DNA from: Streptacidiphilus sp041262165
Lineage (GTDB): Bacteria; Actinomycetota; Actinomycetes; Streptomycetales; Streptomycetaceae
DNA: 64,000 nt
Assembly (NCBI RefSeq): GCF_041262165.1
Contig: NZ_JBGCBY010000032.1
Location: 1 to 64,000, forward strand
Direction of reading: 5' to 3'
This document shows positions 15,329-24,252 of this stretch, piece by piece. Position numbers and translations under genes: made by a program. Position 1 is the stretch's first letter, and every line of letters begins with the position of its first letter. The notes below the pieces were generated by a model that was not told the DNA's origin, did no database searches, and saw nothing but the letters and a program-made list of their open reading frames with translations.

Positions 15329-16492
15329 TCAGTGCTTGTCGGGAAGAGAGATCCTGAGGATCTGTCCGGCACCGGGCGGGAAGCCGAACCCGACGTTGGA
15401 CACATACAGTGCGCCATCAGGCCCGAAGGTCATCCCGGTGGGGAAGGTCAGTCCGCTCACGACCGTGCGCAGGCCGTGGTTCGTCACCTCGACGACCTTG
15501 CCGGTGCCGGGGGTGGGACCGCCGGCGGCCGTGCTGCTCTCCAGGGCGAACAGTTGCCCTTCGTGGTCAAAGGCCAGTCCGAGTACGGTCGTCAGACCGC
15601 TGCGCAGGACGTGGAATCGTCCGCCTTCCGTTGCGGTGGCAAGGAACTCGCTGCCCGGGGTGACCGCGAAAGTGCCCAGGTTCGAGAGGTAGAACTTGTC
15701 GTTGTGCGTGGCCAGTGCTGTGGGCACGACATGGCCCAGGTGCGCGGAGACGTCGACCACGCGGGAGACGTGCCCGCCGCGGCTGATGCGGTCGAGCTCT
15801 CCGTGGTTGGGCTCGACTGCGTACAGGTCGTCGCCGTCGGCGACCATCGAGTACCAGGTGCCGTCGGGCTCGAAGTCGCCGGGGTTCGGGTTGGCCACGG
15901 GGTGCGACATCAGGAAGGCGCTGAGGTTGGCGACCTCCCGCCAGTGGTGGCCGTCGATCCGGATCACTGCGTTGTGCGTGCCCCGCAGGCCGTGGGAGCA
16001 TCCGGCCCCGGCGGTGACGGCGTACAGCCGCCCGTGCAGGAAGGCGACGGCGGCGACGCCGCTGACCAGCCCGCCTGATGCGGTGGAAGTCTGGCTCGAG
16101 GGGAGGTGGTCGACGACCGTGGTGCGCTTCCCGCTGAGCGTGATGCTGGAGATGCGCGACGTGAAGCCGCCCGTGTACGGGCCCACGTCGGGCACCTGCG
16201 GGCACTTCCCGACGGTGGACGCGTTGCCGCCGCTGCCGCCCTCGGCGACGTAGAGTCGGCCGTCCGGCCCGAAGGCGAGCCCCCGTGGGTTCTTCAGCCC
16301 GCCTGCCAGGACGCGCATGTGGCCGCCCGGGACCAGGACCTGAGAGTGGATCAGCGCTTGGTTCTGGTTCGCCGGCGCGGCCGTGGCCGCGGAGGTCGGC
16401 GAAACCAGGCCGAGCGTCGCGGCGACCAGGGAGCTGAGTCCGATCAATGAAGCGCTGATCAGACGTCCGCGTGATCTGACAAGAGTGGACAT
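15329..16492 (-). CDS. Secreted ScyD/ScyE-family protein (beta-propeller-like)
   Basis: About 387 residues with a Sec signal peptide (first ~35 residues, ending near 'PTSAATAA'). The body has repeated propeller-like strands: 'KNPRGLAFGPDGRLYVAEGG', 'FPTGMTFGPDGALYVSNVG' and 'VLGLAFDHEGQLFALE', as in the ScyD/ScyE family first named from cyanobacterial scytonemin clusters. The actinomycete homologues are secreted and of unknown role; no scytonemin genes are here. ATG 16492 was taken as start; ATG 16504 is an alternative. Confidence 0.85.
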   Translation of the reverse strand: MSTLVRSRGRLISASLIGLSSLVAATLGLVSPTSAATAAPANQNQALIHSQVLVPGGHMRVLAGGLKNPRGLAFGPDGRLYVAEGGSGGNASTVGKCPQVPDVGPYTGGFTSRISSITLSGKRTTVVDHLPSSQTSTASGGLVSGVAAVAFLHGRLYAVTAGAGCSHGLRGTHNAVIRIDGHHWREVANLSAFLMSHPVANPNPGDFEPDGTWYSMVADGDDLYAVEPNHGELDRISRGGHVSRVVDVSAHLGHVVPTALATHNDKFYLSNLGTFAVTPGSEFLATATEGGRFHVLRSGLTTVLGLAFDHEGQLFALESSTAAGGPTPGTGKVVEVTNHGLRTVVSGLTFPTGMTFGPDGALYVSNVGFGFPPGAGQILRISLPDKH

Positions 16493-16749
16493 GACACCGT
16501 CCATCACTCCGACCCTGTTTGACGCAGGGTTGGGTACGGGGCGTCCCCTGCTCGAGGGGCCGCGTTTGGATGAGAACAACCCAGACAGTAAGTGACATAT
16601 ACGTCAAATCCGGGTATTAGTCCGCGCAGGTGAACGTTCGCGTGTCCCGCCAGCGAACCCGAGGCGAGGTCAGCTGTGAGTCCTAAGCGAAATTTCCCTG
16701 CGCCCGTGAGCCTCCCGTGACTTGACACTGCCATGTGTTTACTGAGGGC

Positions 16750-17121
16750 ATGGCCGAGCTGACTGCTTCACATATCGAGTACCTCGCAAGCCAACTGTTG
16801 GGGCGCCTCGCCACCGCCGGCGCCGATCACAAGCCACACGTTGTGCCGACTTCGTTCCACTACAACGCCGATCTCGGCACGGTCGACGTCGGCGGTCACC
16901 ACGTGGCGACGACCAAGAAGTACCGGGACGTGCAGGCCAACGGCTGGGCGGCGATCGTCGTCGACGATCTCGTATCAACCGACCCATGGACCCCACGCAT
17001 GCTCGAGATCCGCGGCCGCGCCGAGGCGATTCCGACCGGCGGCGCGCACCTCGGACCAGGATTCGGCGATGCGTTCATCCGCATCTACCCGGAGAAGATC
17101 AACAGCTTCGGCATCGCGTAG
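16750..17121 (+). CDS. PPOX-class F420-dependent oxidoreductase
   Basis: A 123-residue split-barrel flavoenzyme-like protein. 'YLASQLLGRLATAGADHKPH', 'VVPTSFHYN', 'TKKYRDVQANGWAAIVVDD' and 'DPWTPRMLEIRGRAEAI' follow the PPOX/F420 family pattern. Such proteins bind deazaflavin F420 or FMN and reduce small molecules in the cytoplasm; substrates are rarely known. A GTG at 16735 could extend the protein by five residues, but ATG 16750 matches homologues. TTGACA at 16722-16727 may be part of its promoter. Confidence 0.85.
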   Translation: MAELTASHIEYLASQLLGRLATAGADHKPHVVPTSFHYNADLGTVDVGGHHVATTKKYRDVQANGWAAIVVDDLVSTDPWTPRMLEIRGRAEAIPTGGAHLGPGFGDAFIRIYPEKINSFGIA

Positions 17122-17243
17122 CGGCTGTTCCCCACCAAGCGTTTTCAGCTTGACGGGGTCAGCCGACCTTGCTGAGTAGTCGGACTGCTCGGCGGCGGCA
17201 ACGTCGAGGAGGGCCAGCCTGTCGTACGACGCCGGTGTCCTCT

Positions 17244-17999
17244 TCAGGGTGTCGGGATGCCGCCGGGGCGGGCGGGCCGTCCGAAGCGGACGGAGACGCC
17301 GGGCGAGTAGAGGATGCTCACGGGCTTTCCGAGCGGCTGGGGGAGTCCGGCCGATGCCACCAGCTCTTCGTCGCACTCGACCAGATCGGCTCGGTGCAGT
17401 GGCCACCGCGGGTGGGTGTTCGGCAGGTACATCGGCCGTCCGAAGAAGGTGTTGTGCAGGCCCCAGCGGGCGGTGAGGAAGTGTTCGAGCTCGGTGGGGT
17501 CATCGACCGGTTCGCCGACCCGGACGGTGATCCGGCTGTGTACCCCACGCGGTCCGGGCCAGCGTCGCGTGCTGACGTAGGTGATCGTGTCGTCATCGCG
17601 GTGGATGGACATCCGGGACCACAGGTACGGCAGTCGGAAGGCTGTTCGCGCGACCGCCACCGGTATGAGGCGGGACGCGTCGAGCGAGCGGAAGACCACG
17701 CCTCGCTGCCCCTGCGCGTCCACCGAGTACAGGCGCACGTTGGTTTCGGGGAAAGTGCCGAGGTAGGGGACGCCGGGCAGGCGGAACCAGCCGACGCGGT
17801 ACATGCGGAAGGCGACGAGACCGACGTAGGTGACTCCGTCGAGGGTGTCCGGGACGGTCCCCGCCGGCAGCAGGGGTGCGACGTCGAGTGGATCGGCGGG
17901 CCAGTGGAGGAAGGTCAGGTCGAGCCACGACTGCGTGAGCAGCGGGCTCGCTGCGGCCCGGGGAGGAGCGGCTGTGATGGGTTCCGGAGTGAGCGGCAT
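17244..17999 (-). CDS. YqjF-type DUF2071 protein
   Basis: A 251-residue protein resembling DUF2071 (acetoacetate decarboxylase-like fold): 'QSWLDLTFLHWPADPLDVAP', 'PDTLDGVTYVGLVAFRM', 'FPETNVRLYSVDAQGQRGVV' and 'TARWGLHNTF'. ATG 17999 has GGAG eight bases upstream and is preferred to a GTG at 18020. The family is widespread in actinomycetes; no biochemical role is established. No clear operon partner. Confidence 0.82.
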   Translation of the reverse strand: MPLTPEPITAAPPRAAASPLLTQSWLDLTFLHWPADPLDVAPLLPAGTVPDTLDGVTYVGLVAFRMYRVGWFRLPGVPYLGTFPETNVRLYSVDAQGQRGVVFRSLDASRLIPVAVARTAFRLPYLWSRMSIHRDDDTITYVSTRRWPGPRGVHSRITVRVGEPVDDPTELEHFLTARWGLHNTFFGRPMYLPNTHPRWPLHRADLVECDEELVASAGLPQPLGKPVSILYSPGVSVRFGRPARPGGIPTP

Positions 18000-18136
18000 A
18001 CGGATGACTCCTGTGTCCACAGCTCTACCAAAGCAGTTAACGGGCCGCAGCGCTCACATGATGCTACGCCGTTCTCATGCGACCCGCCCGGTGCTGGTAC
18101 TGGTGCCTTGCGGTGACGCCCGCCGCCTGCCGAGCG

Positions 18137-18442
18137 TCATCGCGCCGACGTGGCGGCCTCACGGACGTGTCGGGCGATCCACGCGTAGGCATCCAGGGCC
18201 TTCGTGTCGTCCTTGAGGGCGTAGCCGTGGTCGGCCTGGGGCATCGTGTGGGGCTCGACCAGTGCCCCTGCCGCCCGGAGCCGCTCGGCGTAGCGCTTGC
18301 CTTCGTTGCGGAGGAGGTCGAACCCAAGAGTGATGACTACGGCCGGGGCGGTGTCCGCGGTGTCCGCGGTGTCCGCCGGGTTGGCCGGGGAGACCAGGCG
18401 GTCGGCGCGCTCCCGCGGGTCCGGCGGCTTCCAGGCCCGGCA
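18137..18442 (-). pseudogene. Remnant of an alpha/beta hydrolase (C-terminal ~100 residues)
   Basis: Reading the minus strand gives 'WKPPDPRERADRLVSPANPA', then 'PAVVITLGFDLLRNEGKRYA' and 'ERLRAAGALVEPHTMPQADH', ending at TGA (18137-18139). This is the C-terminal third of a hormone-sensitive-lipase-type esterase, with the catalytic Asp region (G-F-D) and the final His. There is no start codon; a stop precedes the fragment and the nucleophile-serine half is gone. A 9-bp unit is repeated three times in tandem (coding Ala-Asp-Thr) between the two conserved parts. It is a decayed gene. Confidence 0.75.
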
Positions 18443-18563
18443 GCAGTCCTACGACGCGCTGCAGGTTGTCTACCGAGCCGGTGCGCTGGCCGGCGGACAG
18501 GAATCGGACGCGACGGCGGACTACGCATGGCCCCGATGGATCACCGGGGCCATGAACGGCAAG

Positions 18564-18809
18564 CTAGGAGCGCAGGTGACAGTTGGTCAGGCTGATCGGC
18601 AGGAAGGCGGGCAGCATCTGAGCGGCACTGTCGATGTCGCCCGTCTGGACGGTCGCAGTCGAATCCGAGTCGCCGACGTTGCACACGTAGGTCTGGGTCT
18701 GGGAGGACGAGCCTGAGTCAGCCATTGCTGTCGTGGGCACCGCCGCCAGGCTCGCGATGGACAGCAACCCGCCTGCCAGAAGGGTGCCGAGGCCGACCCG
18801 CCGGTTCAT
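18564..18809 (-). CDS. Small secreted protein with two cysteines
   Basis: An 81-residue protein with a clear Sec signal peptide ('LLAGGLLSIASLAAV' to about residue 30) and a ~50-residue mature part rich in Ser/Thr. Its two cysteines ('YVCNVG' and 'TNCHLRS') could form one disulfide. AAGGAG stands before ATG 18809. I do not recognise the family. It could be a small extracellular ligand, spore-coat-like peptide or inhibitor; nothing in the context decides. Confidence 0.65.
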   Translation of the reverse strand: MNRRVGLGTLLAGGLLSIASLAAVPTTAMADSGSSSQTQTYVCNVGDSDSTATVQTGDIDSAAQMLPAFLPISLTNCHLRS

Positions 18810-19024
18810 GACGTCTCCTTATGTTCACTGGAACATGCTGCGAAACTGGTTCAAACTACCGCCTTTCGCGTGCGCGACGGTGGATACGACACGACCACCG
18901 GAGGGTGACCGCTCATCACCCCGGCGACGGCGAGTCTGTCCCTGCTCGGTCCACCGTCCCGCTTGTGTGCCAGGGGTGGCTCGGATCGCCGGCCCCGGAG
19001 GTTGCGACTCTGGGCGGCCGGGGT

Positions 19025-19858
19025 TCAGCCGTAGTTGGCCTCCACTGCGGCCGCAGCGACCGTCGTGACCGTCTTGAAGGTGCGGATCATCGCGAACGCG
19101 GTGTCCGTCACGAACGCGACGCGCCGTACATCGGTCCGGCGCACCGTGGGCACTCCGGCCACTGCCGCCGCAAGGTGCGAGGCGTCGAATTCGACCGCGA
19201 CCTCGAAAGTCCGTCCGGTGACCGGTTCTTCGCGCACGGCGAGGGCGGCCGCGTGCTTGGCAGCTTCCCGGATCAGTTTGGAGGTCACTGCGGGGGGACG
19301 GCAGACCGCCGCGTAGCGGGTCACGCAGTCCTTCACGGCGGCGGTGACGGCGCCCGGCGCGTAGCCCTGGGCGTCTTTGCAGGTCAGGTCGTCACCGGTG
19401 ACCAGCGTCACGGGAACGCCGAACTCGCCCGCGACAAGGGAGTTGAGGTATCCCTCGCTGGCTGCGACGCCGTCCACCCAGACTCCGGTGATCGAGTTGG
19501 CCAGGTACGTATGGGCGAGCACGCCCTCAGCCCCGGCGCCGGTGTGGTAGCCGACGAACGCCACACCGGCGACGTCGGGGTGCTGAACGCCTTCGACCAT
19601 GGTCAGGTCCTTGTGCCGGCCGGTGAGCATCTCCGCGCGCGGGTCGAGGTCCTCCAGCAGCAGGTTCCGCATGGTGGCGTGGGCCTCGTTGACCAGCACG
19701 GACGTGGCGCCGCCGTCGAAGAATCCCGCGATCGCCGCATTCACGTCCGAGGTGAACATGCTTCGGCAGCGCTGCCAGGCGGGATTCCCCGGTTCGCAGT
19801 CGGCGGGCCAGGTGACGCCGGTGGCGCCCTCCATATCGGCAGAGATCAGGATTCTCAT
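19025..19858 (-). CDS. M55 D-aminopeptidase (DppA-like)
   Basis: A 277-residue enzyme of the M55 family. Zinc ligands known from B. subtilis DppA are all in place: D8 and E10 in 'MRILISADMEG', H60 in 'VNEAH', H105 in 'GYHTGAG' and E135 in 'VAASEG'; H116 matches the catalytic His. The family releases N-terminal D-amino acids, mainly D-Ala, from short peptides, and forms a large ring in the cytoplasm. The start is ATG 19858; the open frame continues upstream only as an antisense shadow of the next gene. It is divergent from the LysA-like gene and lies beside a dipeptide transporter operon, as in the Bacillus dpp operon. Confidence 0.92.
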   Translation of the reverse strand: MRILISADMEGATGVTWPADCEPGNPAWQRCRSMFTSDVNAAIAGFFDGGATSVLVNEAHATMRNLLLEDLDPRAEMLTGRHKDLTMVEGVQHPDVAGVAFVGYHTGAGAEGVLAHTYLANSITGVWVDGVAASEGYLNSLVAGEFGVPVTLVTGDDLTCKDAQGYAPGAVTAAVKDCVTRYAAVCRPPAVTSKLIREAAKHAAALAVREEPVTGRTFEVAVEFDASHLAAAVAGVPTVRRTDVRRVAFVTDTAFAMIRTFKTVTTVAAAAVEANYG

Positions 19859-19978
19859 GGCCGAGAGTGTGCCACCGGCTCTCCTCGACGGCAGCCGCTG
19901 GCGACGGAAGCGTTTCTGAGCATCCAGTTCGTCGAGGCTCCGCCGGTCTCGGCCCGGGCAGTCCCTAGCTTCGGCGGC

Positions 19979-21250
19979 ATGGGCAACAGCAGTGTGATGG
20001 ACCAGGTGTGGCCGCTGACGGCGAGGTGGGCCGAAGGTGAGCTCCGCCTCGGCCGAATCGGTGTCACAGAACTGGCGACGGCGTTCGGCACGCCGGTCTA
20101 CGTGCTCGACGAGCACGACTTCCGCGCGCGGTGCGCCGCCTGGACGGCGGCGTTCCCAGACGGCGACATCCACTACGGCGGAAAGGCCTTCCTGGCTCCC
20201 GCCGTGGTGGGCTGGCTCCGGGAGCTGGGACTGTCGCTGGACGTGTGCAGTGGCGGCGAGCTGGCAATCGCGCAGCGCGGCGGCATGCCCGCCGGACGCG
20301 TCGTCTTCCACGGGAACAACAAGTCCGACGCGGAGATCCGCCGCGCGGTCGAGTGGGGCGTCGGGTGCATCGTCCTTGACTCGTTCCACGAGTTGGACCG
20401 GGTGGCGCAGGCCGCGCGGCGGCTCGGTGTCCGCCAGGCCGTCATGGTCCGGGTGAAGCCCGGGGTGGACGCGGAGACACATGCCTCGTGGGCGACCGGC
20501 GGCGAGCGGACGAAGTTCGGGCTCTCCATGGCCTCCGGAGAGGCGGCGGAGGCGGTGCGCCGGGTGCTGGGGGAGCCGGCGCTCGAACTGGTCGGGCTGC
20601 ACTCGCACATCGGCTCGCAGATCTTCGACCTCGACTCCTTCGGCACGGCGGCTGAGCGGATGGTGGGCTTCCTGCGCGCCGTCGAGCGCGAGCACGGGGT
20701 CACGATCGGCAAGCTCGACCTGGGCGGCGGACTCGGGGTCCGCTACCTGGCGGGGGAGAGGGAGGCCCCCACCCCGGCGGAGCTGGCCGAGGTCCTGCGC
20801 GCGACGGTGCCCGACGACGTGCGCATCGCCCTGGAACCGGGCCGGTCGATCGTCGCCGCCACGACCGTCGCCGTCTACGAGGTCGGCACGGTCAAGGGCC
20901 GCTACCTCAGCGTCGACGGCGGGATGAGCGACAACCCCAGGCCGGCCACCTACGGTGCCGCGTACACGGCGGTGCTCGCCTCGCGCGCGAGCGACACCGC
21001 CACGGAGAACTACACCGTCGTCGGCAAGCACTGCGAGACCGGCGACATCCTGGTCGACGGTGTCCATCTGCCGGGAGACGTGCGCCCCGGCGACCTGATC
21101 GCGATCCCCTGCTCGGGCGCGTACCAGCGGTCCGCGGCGAGCAACTACAACCAGATCCCCCGCCCGCCGGTGGTCGCGGTCCGCGACGGCGTGGCACGCG
21201 CCATCGTTCGTCGAGAGACGGAGGAGGACCTGCTCCGCCTCTACGTCTGA
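19979..21250 (+). CDS. Diaminopimelate decarboxylase-like PLP enzyme (fold type III)
   Basis: A 423-residue enzyme of the LysA/ornithine-arginine decarboxylase family. The PLP lysine is K69 in 'IHYGGKAFLAP'. 'HSHIGSQI' (208-215), 'GGGLGVRY' (248-255), 'EPGRSI' (285-290) and 'CETGDIL' (351-357) complete the active site, including the cysteine-glycine-aspartate motif given by the second subunit. It would decarboxylate meso-diaminopimelate to lysine or act on a related diamino acid. The ordinary biosynthetic lysA usually lies beside thrA/thrC or argS, so this copy next to a D-aminopeptidase and LD-carboxypeptidase is probably catabolic. ATG 19979 is the likely start; ATG 19997 is possible. Confidence 0.88.
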   Translation: MGNSSVMDQVWPLTARWAEGELRLGRIGVTELATAFGTPVYVLDEHDFRARCAAWTAAFPDGDIHYGGKAFLAPAVVGWLRELGLSLDVCSGGELAIAQRGGMPAGRVVFHGNNKSDAEIRRAVEWGVGCIVLDSFHELDRVAQAARRLGVRQAVMVRVKPGVDAETHASWATGGERTKFGLSMASGEAAEAVRRVLGEPALELVGLHSHIGSQIFDLDSFGTAAERMVGFLRAVEREHGVTIGKLDLGGGLGVRYLAGEREAPTPAELAEVLRATVPDDVRIALEPGRSIVAATTVAVYEVGTVKGRYLSVDGGMSDNPRPATYGAAYTAVLASRASDTATENYTVVGKHCETGDILVDGVHLPGDVRPGDLIAIPCSGAYQRSAASNYNQIPRPPVVAVRDGVARAIVRRETEEDLLRLYV

Positions 21251-21280
21251 AGTCCGGAGGGAGTCGAGGACCCACGCCGA

Positions 21281-21315
21281 AGCGGCCGGGACGAGGAATC
21301 CTCGTCCCGGCCGCT
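21281..21315. terminator. Bidirectional hairpin terminator
   Basis: Bases 21281-21297 pair perfectly with 21299-21315 (17 bp). The hairpin lies between the stop of the LysA-like gene (21250) and the stop of the convergent LD-carboxypeptidase gene (21330), and can end both transcripts. Confidence 0.8.
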
Positions 21316-21329
21316 CCTCCTGCCCGGCG

Positions 21330-22274
21330 TCAGTCCCGCCGGTCTGCCAGCACCTGGTCCAGGAAGGTCAGCGTGGCGTTGTCGGCGTCCAACCGGGCAC
21401 GCACGCCGACCGGGTAGGTCTGCATGCTGGTGTTGTGGCCGATGTTGACCCCGGCGAGCACGGGCACACCGAGGTCGCCGAAGCGCTCGGCGAGCAGGCG
21501 GTCGACGTGCTCGGGGTCGCCGCACTCGGAGAAGGTGCCGAGGACGATGCCGGCCACGCCGTCGAGGTAGTCCTTGGCGCGGCGGATCTGGGTGAATACC
21601 CGGTCCAGGCGGAACGGCAGTTCGTCGACGTCCTCCAGGAAGAGGATCGCGTCGCGTGCCGGGTACGAGGTGTCGGTGCCGAAGCCGGCCGTGAGCAGGG
21701 TCGCGGTGCCGCCCAGGGTCAGGCCCTCGGCGACACCGGGGACCAGGGCCCGCGCGCCCGGGAAGGTGAGCTGCCTGACGCCCTCGGGCGTGTAGAGCAG
21801 CTTCATCAGTTCCTGGAAGTCGTACTCCTGCGGCCCCTCCCAGAAGCCGCTGCAGGCGACCATGGGCCCGAACAGCGACACCCAGCCGAGCTTGGCCGCG
21901 AGCGCCTCCAGCAGTGCGGTCACGTCCGAGTAGCCGACGACGACCTTCGGCGCTGCCGGGTCGATCAGGCCCCAGTCCATCAGTTCCAGGGTCCGCTGCA
22001 TGCCGTAGCCGCCGCAGGCCATCAGGACGCCCGCGTACCTGGGGTCGGTCAGCGCGCGAGTGAGGTCCTCGGCGCGCAGCGCGTCGTCGCCGGCGAGGTA
22101 GTCGTACATGCTGCCGGCGTCCCGGGCGGAGGCGAGGACCTCCGGCTTGAGCCCGACGGAGGTGAGCGCGCGGAGGCCGGACTCCAGATGCTGCTGGTTG
22201 TCGACGGGCGAACTGCCGCAGATCACGGCAACGGTGTCGCCAGGGCGGAGCGCGGGCGGGCGCAGGAGGGTCAT
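21330..22274 (-). CDS. LD-carboxypeptidase (peptidase S66)
   Basis: A 314-residue S66 enzyme. The catalytic triad is visible: S116 in 'VVVGYSDVTALL', E214 in 'LFLEDVDELP' and H280 in 'AGVNIGHNTSMQTYPVG'. The family cleaves the L-D bond before the terminal D-Ala of murein tetrapeptides (LdcA, YkfA) or inactivates microcin-like peptide antibiotics (MccF). It is the last gene of the dipeptide transporter operon and its ATG overlaps the dppF stop by 4 bp (22271-22274). Placement with a D-aminopeptidase and Dpp permease favours murein-peptide breakdown. Confidence 0.92.
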   Translation of the reverse strand: MTLLRPPALRPGDTVAVICGSSPVDNQQHLESGLRALTSVGLKPEVLASARDAGSMYDYLAGDDALRAEDLTRALTDPRYAGVLMACGGYGMQRTLELMDWGLIDPAAPKVVVGYSDVTALLEALAAKLGWVSLFGPMVACSGFWEGPQEYDFQELMKLLYTPEGVRQLTFPGARALVPGVAEGLTLGGTATLLTAGFGTDTSYPARDAILFLEDVDELPFRLDRVFTQIRRAKDYLDGVAGIVLGTFSECGDPEHVDRLLAERFGDLGVPVLAGVNIGHNTSMQTYPVGVRARLDADNATLTFLDQVLADRRD

Positions 22275-23266
22275 ACAGACTCCGTAAGGGCGTTGGAGCG
22301 CAGCAGATGGCAGGCGGCGTGCGAGCCATCGGCTGCCAGAACGGGCAGGTCGCGGCGGTCGCAGGCGGCCTCTGTACGCTCCTCCGAGGACGCGGCGGCC
22401 CAGCGGCCGCAGCGCGGGTGGAAGCGGCAGCCCGCCGGGATCGCGGTCGGGTCCGGGGCCTCGCCGGTCAGCAGCGTCGGGGCCTCGGCCCCGGAGTTGG
22501 GCAGCACGGACAGCAGTGCCTTGGTGTAAGGGTGCTTGGGGTGCAGGAGAACCTCCTCCACTGTGCCGGTCTCCACGATCCGCCCGAGATACATGACCGC
22601 TACCCGGTCGGCGATGTTCCAGGCCAGGCCGAGGTCGTGACTGACCACCAGGGCGGACAGCCCCACCTCGTCGCGCAGGCCGAGGATCAGCTTGAGGATC
22701 TCGCCGCGCACCGAGGCGTCCAGCGATGCCACCGGCTCGTCCGCGACGATCACCGTGGGTTCCAGGGCCAGCGCCCCCGCGATGACGACGCGCTGCTGCT
22801 GGCCGCCGGAGAGCTCGTGCGGGAAGCGGTGGGTGAAGTCCTCGGGCGGGCGCAGCCCGGCGCGCGAGAGCGAGCGGCGCACCTGTTCGTCCAGTCCGGC
22901 GCGCAGACCGTGCAGCCGCGGCCCCTCGGCCACGGCGTCATAGACGGACTGACGGGGGTTCAGCGCGCCGCCCGGGTCCTGCAGGATCAGCTGGGTGTGG
23001 CGGCGGAACGCCTTGAGCGAGGCAGCGCCGTACCGCAGCGGGACGCCCTCGCAGCGCACTTCGCCGGAGGTAGGCCGGACCAGGCCGACCAGCGCCCGGG
23101 CCAGGGTGCTCTTGCCGCAACCGGATTCGCCGATCAGCGCCACGATCTCGCCGCGGCCGATGGACAGGTTCACCCCGTCCACGGCCCGAGCAGGGCCGCG
23201 GCCGCCGCGTGGTGGGTGCACCACCGTCAGGTCGACGGCCTCCAGTACAGGTTGATCCATGGTCAT
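22271..23266 (-). CDS. dppF: Oligo/dipeptide ABC transporter ATP-binding protein (DppF type)
   Basis: About 331 residues with Walker A 'GESGCGKST', signature 'LSGGQQQRV' and Walker B 'VIVADEP', plus the C-terminal oligopeptide/dipeptide extension ('GCRFHPRCGRWAAA') that marks this subfamily; its cysteines can hold an iron-sulfur cluster in homologues. It powers peptide uptake with DppB, DppC and DppD. ATG 23266 overlaps the dppD stop by 4 bp; ATG 23260 is a close alternative. Its own stop overlaps the LD-carboxypeptidase start. Confidence 0.93.
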   Translation of the reverse strand: MTMDQPVLEAVDLTVVHPPRGGRGPARAVDGVNLSIGRGEIVALIGESGCGKSTLARALVGLVRPTSGEVRCEGVPLRYGAASLKAFRRHTQLILQDPGGALNPRQSVYDAVAEGPRLHGLRAGLDEQVRRSLSRAGLRPPEDFTHRFPHELSGGQQQRVVIAGALALEPTVIVADEPVASLDASVRGEILKLILGLRDEVGLSALVVSHDLGLAWNIADRVAVMYLGRIVETGTVEEVLLHPKHPYTKALLSVLPNSGAEAPTLLTGEAPDPTAIPAGCRFHPRCGRWAAASSEERTEAACDRRDLPVLAADGSHAACHLLRSNALTESV

Positions 23267-24252
23267 GACGACTCTCCCTGAGGCGCGCTGTACTCGGGCA
23301 GGACGCGCAGGCACGCCGCCTGGCGTCCGTCACCGCAGGTCCACAGCTCCATCTCGCGCTCCCGGCAGGCGTCCAGGGCGACCGGACAGCGTGGCGCGAA
23401 GGAGCAGCCGGCGCCCAGGCGGGCCTGGCTGGGCGGGTCGCCGGGCAGCCCAGAGGGCGCGCGGCGGGAGGCCGGGTCGCCGATGACGGGGAAGGCGCGG
23501 GACAGCGCGGCGGTGTAGGGGTGACGGGGTGCGCCGATCAGCTGCCCGGAGGGTCCGAGCTCGACCAGCCTGCCCGCGTACATCACCGCCAGACGGTCGC
23601 ACATCTGTGCCAGCACGGCCAGGTCGTGGCTGATCATGATGACGGCGATGCCCTCTTCACGGACCAGGTCCGCGAAGAGCTGGAGCACCTGGGCCTGGAC
23701 CATGACGTCCAGCGCGGTGGTGGGCTCGTCCGCGATGACCAGCTTGGGGCGGCAGGCCAGGGCCATCGCGATCATGACGCGCTGGCGCTGGCCGCCGGAG
23801 AACTCGTGCGGGTAGGCGCCGAAGCGGCTCGCGGGAATACCGACGCTGTCCAGCAGTTGGAGGGCACGCGTGCGGGCCGCCTTCGCGCCGACGCGGTCGT
23901 GCAGCATGATCGGCTCGCAGATCTGCTCGCCCACCGGCTGCACCGGGTTGAGGGCGTTCATCGCGCCCTGGAACACCACCGAGGCGGCGGACCAGCGCAC
24001 TGCGCGCATCCGGCTCCAGCCGGTGCTGAGCAGGTCCTCGCCCTCGAAGAGCACCTGCCCGGAGGTCCGCGCCCCCGGAGGCAGGAGCCGGAGCAGGCTC
24101 AGTGCCATGGAGGTCTTGCCGGACCCGGACTCCCCGGCGACGCCCAGGGTCTGCCCCGTGTCGAGGTCGAGGCTCACGCCGCGCACGGCGGGGGCCGTGC
24201 CCGAGCCGTCCCGGTAGGAGACGGCCAGGTCGCGGACCTGGAGGAGGGTCAT
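23263..24252 (-). CDS. dppD: Oligo/dipeptide ABC transporter ATP-binding protein (DppD type)
   Basis: A 329-residue ATPase with Walker A 'GESGSGKTS', signature 'FSGGQRQRV' and Walker B 'LVIADEP', followed by the 'SHDLAVLAQMCDRLAVMYAG' segment and a C-terminal cysteine cluster ('GCSFAPRCPVALDAC'). ATG 24252 overlaps the dppC stop by 4 bp, indicating translational coupling. It forms the second ATPase of the peptide importer. Confidence 0.93.
   Translation of the reverse strand: MTLLQVRDLAVSYRDGSGTAPAVRGVSLDLDTGQTLGVAGESGSGKTSMALSLLRLLPPGARTSGQVLFEGEDLLSTGWSRMRAVRWSAASVVFQGAMNALNPVQPVGEQICEPIMLHDRVGAKAARTRALQLLDSVGIPASRFGAYPHEFSGGQRQRVMIAMALACRPKLVIADEPTTALDVMVQAQVLQLFADLVREEGIAVIMISHDLAVLAQMCDRLAVMYAGRLVELGPSGQLIGAPRHPYTAALSRAFPVIGDPASRRAPSGLPGDPPSQARLGAGCSFAPRCPVALDACREREMELWTCGDGRQAACLRVLPEYSAPQGESS

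Noticed and set aside
19859..21067. Upstream extension of the M55 peptidase frame
   Set aside because: The M55 protein starts at ATG 19858 with its Asp8/Glu10 zinc site in the correct position; the extension is antisense to the LysA-like gene.
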